Made by a program: the position numbers and the translations under genes | NCBI RefSeq assembly: GCF_947500605.1 | Contig: NZ_CANMSJ010000003.1 | Location: 124,001-188,000, forward strand | From: an uncultured Lacinutrix sp. | GTDB taxonomy: Bacteria; Bacteroidota; Bacteroidia; Flavobacteriales; Flavobacteriaceae | Direction of reading: 5' to 3' | DNA length: 64,000 bases | The notes under the pieces: model-generated | What the model was told of the DNA's origin: nothing | Databases searched by the model: none | What the model saw: only the letters and a program-made list of their open reading frames with translations | Part shown: piece by piece, positions 60,607 through 64,000 of the stretch | Position numbering within the stretch: the stretch's first letter is position 1 | Layout of the letters: each line of letters starts with the position of its first letter

Positions 60607-60697
60607 CAATATTGGTCTGTTTTTTCCATAAGACCTAACATTATATTAGCATATGGTTTAATAGTAAAATACTATGTAATGTTTTCTTCGGAAGGGC

Positions 60698-61756
60698 TTA
60701 CTCCTGAAAGTCAGGATTTGTGAGAAATGAAGGGTCTGATAATGTTAGTAGAAAAGCTTTTAAATCTGCTTTGTCTTGAGCTGAAAGATTAACACCGCCT
60801 TGGGTAACTTTTTTCATTAAAGGATCTACTGTAGACGATGTTTGTAAGCCTGTGCTGTAAAACTCTATTACCTCATCGATGGTATTAAATCTACCGTCGT
60901 GCATGTATGGAGCAGTGTAAGCTAAATTTCTTAATGATGGACTTTTAAACTTTCCGTTATCGTTTGTGTCTCCTGTTACACCGCCTAAACCAAGGTCTGT
61001 GAAATTAGAGTCTAATCCGTTATTATGAAAAATATTGTCTGTCCACAATGGATTATTTGGGTTGCCATGGCAATGGAAGCAGTCGCCTTTGGTTTCATCT
61101 AAAAAAACATTTAAACCATTTTCTTCTTGAGCCGTAAGTGTTGCTTGACCTAAAGAATAGCGGTCGAATTTTGAGTTTGCAGAGATTAATGTACGTTCAA
61201 ATTGTGCAATAGCCTTTGTAGTTAATTCTTTTGTAATTGTAGTTGTTTTAAATGCTAGGCGAAATAGTTCTGGATATTCGGGATCCGATTGTAGTTTGTT
61301 AACCACATCATCCCATTCACTATGCATTTCTATTGGGTTTTGTACAGGTTCTAAAGCTTGGCGCTCGATACTTAATTCTTTGCCATCCCAAGCAAAACGT
61401 TCGCCATAGTTCCATGCTAAATTAAATAATGGCATAGAGTTTCTTGAACCAAAAGTGCCGTCTATACCAACACTGGTAGGAGTGATGTCGGTAAAAGCAT
61501 TTTGTGGAGAATGGCAACTTGCGCAGGCCATTGTTTCGTTTCCAGAAAGTTTTTTGTCGAAAAACAATTTTTTACCTAAAGCAACACCTTGAACAGTTTG
61601 TGGATTGTTATTTGGTATTACTGGTGGAATTATATTTTGTGAAAATATTTGTGGAATAGATAGTGGCATTGGAGTAGGTTCATAAACTTCTATTTCGTCT
61701 TTTGTACAAGCCGAAATAGAAATTATAAGTAGTATGTATATGAACCAATTTTTCAT
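60698..61756 (-). CDS. di-haem cytochrome c peroxidase (MauG/MbnH-like), lipoprotein
   Basis: The 352-residue protein has a lipobox (LIISISACTKD) and two haem c sites, CASCH at 78-82 and CFHCH at 226-230, with FDKKLSGNETMACASCH and NSMPLFNLAW typical of the CCP/MauG family. It may reduce peroxide or oxidise a partner protein. The gene just upstream encodes MbnP, whose partner MbnH belongs to this same family. It is therefore likely the cognate MbnH-type enzyme that modifies MbnP, although a general peroxidase role remains possible. Confidence 0.92.
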   Translation of the reverse strand: MKNWFIYILLIISISACTKDEIEVYEPTPMPLSIPQIFSQNIIPPVIPNNNPQTVQGVALGKKLFFDKKLSGNETMACASCHSPQNAFTDITPTSVGIDGTFGSRNSMPLFNLAWNYGERFAWDGKELSIERQALEPVQNPIEMHSEWDDVVNKLQSDPEYPELFRLAFKTTTITKELTTKAIAQFERTLISANSKFDRYSLGQATLTAQEENGLNVFLDETKGDCFHCHGNPNNPLWTDNIFHNNGLDSNFTDLGLGGVTGDTNDNGKFKSPSLRNLAYTAPYMHDGRFNTIDEVIEFYSTGLQTSSTVDPLMKKVTQGGVNLSAQDKADLKAFLLTLSDPSFLTNPDFQE

Positions 61757-61757
61757 T

Positions 61758-62549
61758 TTATTGTGTAATTGTTCCTAAGCTAAAAACATTTTGTCCATTT
61801 TCATTCATTTTTAATTGTGCTTGAAAATTAGGCATTAACATATTATTCCATTGTGTTAAATCCCATTGGTATGTGTTTTTAAACCATTCGGCAATATTCA
61901 TTTTTATTTCAAAACTAGTATCGTTAATTATTACAACAGGACCTAAGTCTACATTTATAGCTGTTTCTTGTATTGTAGGTGGAGTTGTGCTACCATCGGC
62001 AGCTCTAATTGTGTGGTATGCATAACCAGTTTCTGGTGTTGTACTATTTGTAAACTTACCTTCTAATTGCATATAATGGTAACCGCCAACACTTCCTAAC
62101 ATTGGTGTGTTTGGTACAGCCCAAGATTCAGAATTTAAATCTAAATAAGCGCCATCAACATTGTCTTCTGCATCAAAACCAAAAGTAAAAGAAACATTTG
62201 TATAAGTTCCTGTAGGTATTTTTGTTTCTGGAGTAAAAGATAAATTGTTGTTATTGGTAACATCAACCAAATTATAAATATCTAAAACAATATCTTCTTC
62301 ACCTTCGCGAGAAAAAGTAATATCAGATATTAAATATCGTAGTTTTTCTATGCTAAGCATTTCTCCATTAGCATTGGTGTATTGAACAGTATTAAAATCT
62401 GAATTTGTTACTGCAGTATCATCCCAATTATGTGTGAAGTTAAATGTTGTTTCTACTTCTGTTTTTGCAACTAAATTATCATCTAAATCTTCTCCACATG
62501 ATGTTAAAGTGATAGCAGTAAAAACTAATAAGGCAAAAATTCTTTTCAT
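61758..62549 (-). CDS. MbnP family copper-binding lipoprotein
   Basis: A 263-residue lipoprotein (VFTAITLTSCGEDL). LRYLISDITFSREG, NVSFTFGFDAEDN, MLGSVGGYHYMQLEGKF and the C-terminal AEWFKNTYQWDLTQ follow the MbnP layout. In methanotrophs MbnP binds copper after MbnH converts a tryptophan to kynurenine. Here the peroxidase gene follows after only 1 nt, so the pair is tightly coupled. Which tryptophan would be modified cannot be told from sequence alone. Confidence 0.92.
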   Translation of the reverse strand: MKRIFALLVFTAITLTSCGEDLDDNLVAKTEVETTFNFTHNWDDTAVTNSDFNTVQYTNANGEMLSIEKLRYLISDITFSREGEEDIVLDIYNLVDVTNNNNLSFTPETKIPTGTYTNVSFTFGFDAEDNVDGAYLDLNSESWAVPNTPMLGSVGGYHYMQLEGKFTNSTTPETGYAYHTIRAADGSTTPPTIQETAINVDLGPVVIINDTSFEIKMNIAEWFKNTYQWDLTQWNNMLMPNFQAQLKMNENGQNVFSLGTITQ

Positions 62550-62560
62550 TGTTTTTTATT

Positions 62561-63904
62561 TTAATCAATATTGATTATCAGTAAATCTGAGAATCCTTTG
62601 TTTTCTGTAATATCTATATCGTTGCTGTAAGTGTCTCCTACCACGACTATTTTTTTATTATTTAATTCTGTGATTGCGTAGGCAAAATCTATGTTTGTTC
62701 CACCAATAGATGTTTCCCATTCTATAGCACCAGTGCTATTTATTTTTATAGCCCAAGCATCGTTTTGACCTTTGTTTTTTGAAACATCAACATCATTACT
62801 TCTAGAGCTTCCAGCAATTAAAAAACCACCATCTTGAGTTGCTGTAATGTCTCTTGCGGCATCAAAATTTGTACCTCCTAAGGTTTTTTCCCAAAGCAAT
62901 TCGCCTAAAGGAGAAATTTTAATTAGCCAAATATCTGCGGCTCCAATATTATTAGAAATATCGACATCGTTACTTCTAGTGTCTCCCGCAATTAAAAAGT
63001 TTCCGTCTCCAGATTTTACAATCGACCAAGCTTCGTCTATTTCGTCTCCTCCAAAAGATTTTTCCCAAATAATTGCGCCCGTTTCCGAGATTTTAACCGC
63101 CCAGAAATCGTAAGATCCAATGTTGCTAGAAATATCGGTATCCATACTGTCTGTTCCTCCAACCAATATGTAGCCGTTATCATCAGTTTGCACTACACCT
63201 GCTGGAGTGTCTGTTAATAACCCACCATAATATTTACTCCATTCTGTATTTCCAGAAGCATCTAGTTTTATTGCCCAATAATCTCCACCGGCATGTTTGT
63301 TACTAGATCTTGAGGTGTCGCCTTGTCCATTAGAGCCTGTAACATCTAAAACACCAGTTACTAAATAGCCAGTATCGTTAGTTTGAATTACAGATATACC
63401 ATAATCTGCACCTTGGTATCCAAAAGATTTTTGCCAAGTAATATTACCAGAAGCATCTAGTTTTGCTAGCCAATAATCGTTTTGTCCACTATTATTAGAA
63501 ACATCACCATCGTTACTAAAAGTTGATCCTAAAACAGCATATCCACCATCTATGGTTTGTATAATGTCTTGTCCTTTATCATCTCCAGTACCGCCATAGG
63601 TTTTATTCCATTGTATTTCGTTTTCTTCATTAAGCTTTAAAACCCAGAAATTAAAACTTTCGTTTTGCTTGTCTGTGATGTCTCCATCCATACTTTGGGT
63701 GAAACCAATAACGGCATAGCCACCATCGTTAGTACTTACAATTTCTTGAGCGCTGTCGTTTTTAGAACCACCGTAAGTTTTTACAGATGATACCAGTCCA
63801 GAAGGTGAAATAGTATTACTTTCAATATTGTCGTCATCGATTTTACAACTTATTACAATTGCAAAAACAAAAAAATAGAGTAACAAAGCGCTTTTGCTTT
63901 TCAT
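62561..63904 (-). CDS. lipoprotein with seven tandem ~58-residue repeats (predicted beta-propeller)
   Basis: The 447-residue lipoprotein (VFAIVISCKIDDD) consists of seven repeats. Each begins with a KxxGG-type motif, continues with a D-x-A/G-x-x-I-x-x-T-x-D-G-G-[YF] segment, and ends with DxWxxKLD/IN...GxIxW (e.g. DYWLAKLDASGNITW, DIWLIKISPLGELLW). Seven such units suggest a seven-bladed propeller. The last repeat is more divergent and shorter. It lies 11 nt before mbnP in the same operon. The function, perhaps a periplasmic scaffold, is not known. Confidence 0.88.
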   Translation of the reverse strand: MKSKSALLLYFFVFAIVISCKIDDDNIESNTISPSGLVSSVKTYGGSKNDSAQEIVSTNDGGYAVIGFTQSMDGDITDKQNESFNFWVLKLNEENEIQWNKTYGGTGDDKGQDIIQTIDGGYAVLGSTFSNDGDVSNNSGQNDYWLAKLDASGNITWQKSFGYQGADYGISVIQTNDTGYLVTGVLDVTGSNGQGDTSRSSNKHAGGDYWAIKLDASGNTEWSKYYGGLLTDTPAGVVQTDDNGYILVGGTDSMDTDISSNIGSYDFWAVKISETGAIIWEKSFGGDEIDEAWSIVKSGDGNFLIAGDTRSNDVDISNNIGAADIWLIKISPLGELLWEKTLGGTNFDAARDITATQDGGFLIAGSSRSNDVDVSKNKGQNDAWAIKINSTGAIEWETSIGGTNIDFAYAITELNNKKIVVVGDTYSNDIDITENKGFSDLLIINID

Positions 63905-63914
63905 TTAAATAGTG

Positions 63915-64000
63915 TTAATTACTTTTTCTAACCACAAATAAGCCACCTTCAATATCGCTAATAATAATATTTCCACTAGCAAAATAAGGGTAAACACTCC
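63915..64000 (-). CDS. C-terminal end of a choice-of-anchor B-like protein (partial)
   Basis: The frame is open to the window edge on the minus strand and ends TAA at 63915. The last residues are VYPYFASGNIIISDIEGGLFVVRKSN, which resembles the end of choice-of-anchor B / LVIVD-repeat proteins. Most of the gene lies outside the window. It is the upstream member of the mbnP operon, 10 nt before the propeller lipoprotein. Confidence 0.6.
   Translation of the reverse strand, partial: SVYPYFASGNIIISDIEGGLFVVRKSN

Noticed and set aside
1-64000. Prophage, insertion sequence, integrative element or secondary metabolite cluster
   Set aside because: No transposase, integrase, phage structural, relaxase or biosynthetic core gene was found in any frame.

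Overview
The window looks like chromosomal DNA of a marine-type Flavobacteriaceae (Bacteroidota) bacterium. The evidence is strongly A+T-rich coding DNA, TAnnTTTG-type -7 promoter boxes, almost no Shine-Dalgarno sequences, many lipoproteins with SCK/ACK lipoboxes, a type IX secretion C-terminal domain, and Bacteroidota-typical families (DUF2480, DUF3078, DUF4142, MbnP, short Ssb). I could not assign a genus with confidence. I saw no phage, insertion sequence, CRISPR array or conjugation genes, so this is mostly core genome with some accessory regulators.

Layout. (1) 0-11.7 kb is a haem biosynthesis locus. On the minus strand are hemA, a fused hemC-hemD, tRNA-Ser, hemE, an EI24-like membrane protein and a truncated GNAT gene. 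On the plus strand are a divergent AraC-type regulator and, beyond a large TraB/GumN-type protein, hemH and hemJ. (2) 11.7-20 kb holds a membrane histidine kinase, a crotonase, an AraC regulator with three copies of a palindromic site upstream, lipid genes (acyl-ACP desaturase, PlsC), a bacilliredoxin and a TerB-DnaJ protein. (3) 20-33 kb holds an ECF-like sigma factor paired with a membrane protein that looks like an anti-sigma factor with an internal TonB C-terminal domain, then PlsC, trpS, an SDR threonine dehydrogenase, two lipoproteins, a large T9SS-secreted propeller protein, an M13 peptidase and a CBS protein. (4) 33-45 kb is accessory: small lipoproteins, two DUF2383 paralogues, an Lmo0937-type mini membrane protein, DUF4142, a CHASE3-PAS histidine kinase, a response regulator, an AraC-type HTH protein and a DUF3095 cyclase-like protein. 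It reads like an envelope-stress and signalling island. (5) 45-50 kb holds hflX, a class A penicillin-binding protein and DUF3078. (6) 50-60.6 kb is the SUF iron-sulphur assembly locus (IscA/SufA-type, sufB, a lipoprotein, sufC, sufD, sufS, a META lipoprotein, sufE, SufT-like, an ABC exporter, DUF2480). (7) 60.7-64 kb is an MbnP / di-haem peroxidase / seven-repeat lipoprotein / choice-of-anchor-like operon that runs off the window and is probably copper-related.

The most unusual non-coding signal is a three-copy intergenic element of about 86-105 nt (GGGCGTTACC...TTAACGC, at 11.7, 19.1 and 46.8 kb). Its ends are complementary and its central poly-T/poly-A arms form a long hairpin. A second class of REP-like inverted repeats (TGTCATT...AATGACA) occurs at 20.2, 22.9 and 57.3 kb, with a half copy at 10.1 kb. 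The protein architecture most worth following up is the putative anti-sigma factor carrying a TonB C-terminal domain (20.9-22.9 kb). Three small genes absent from the ORF track were added, and three starts were moved downstream.
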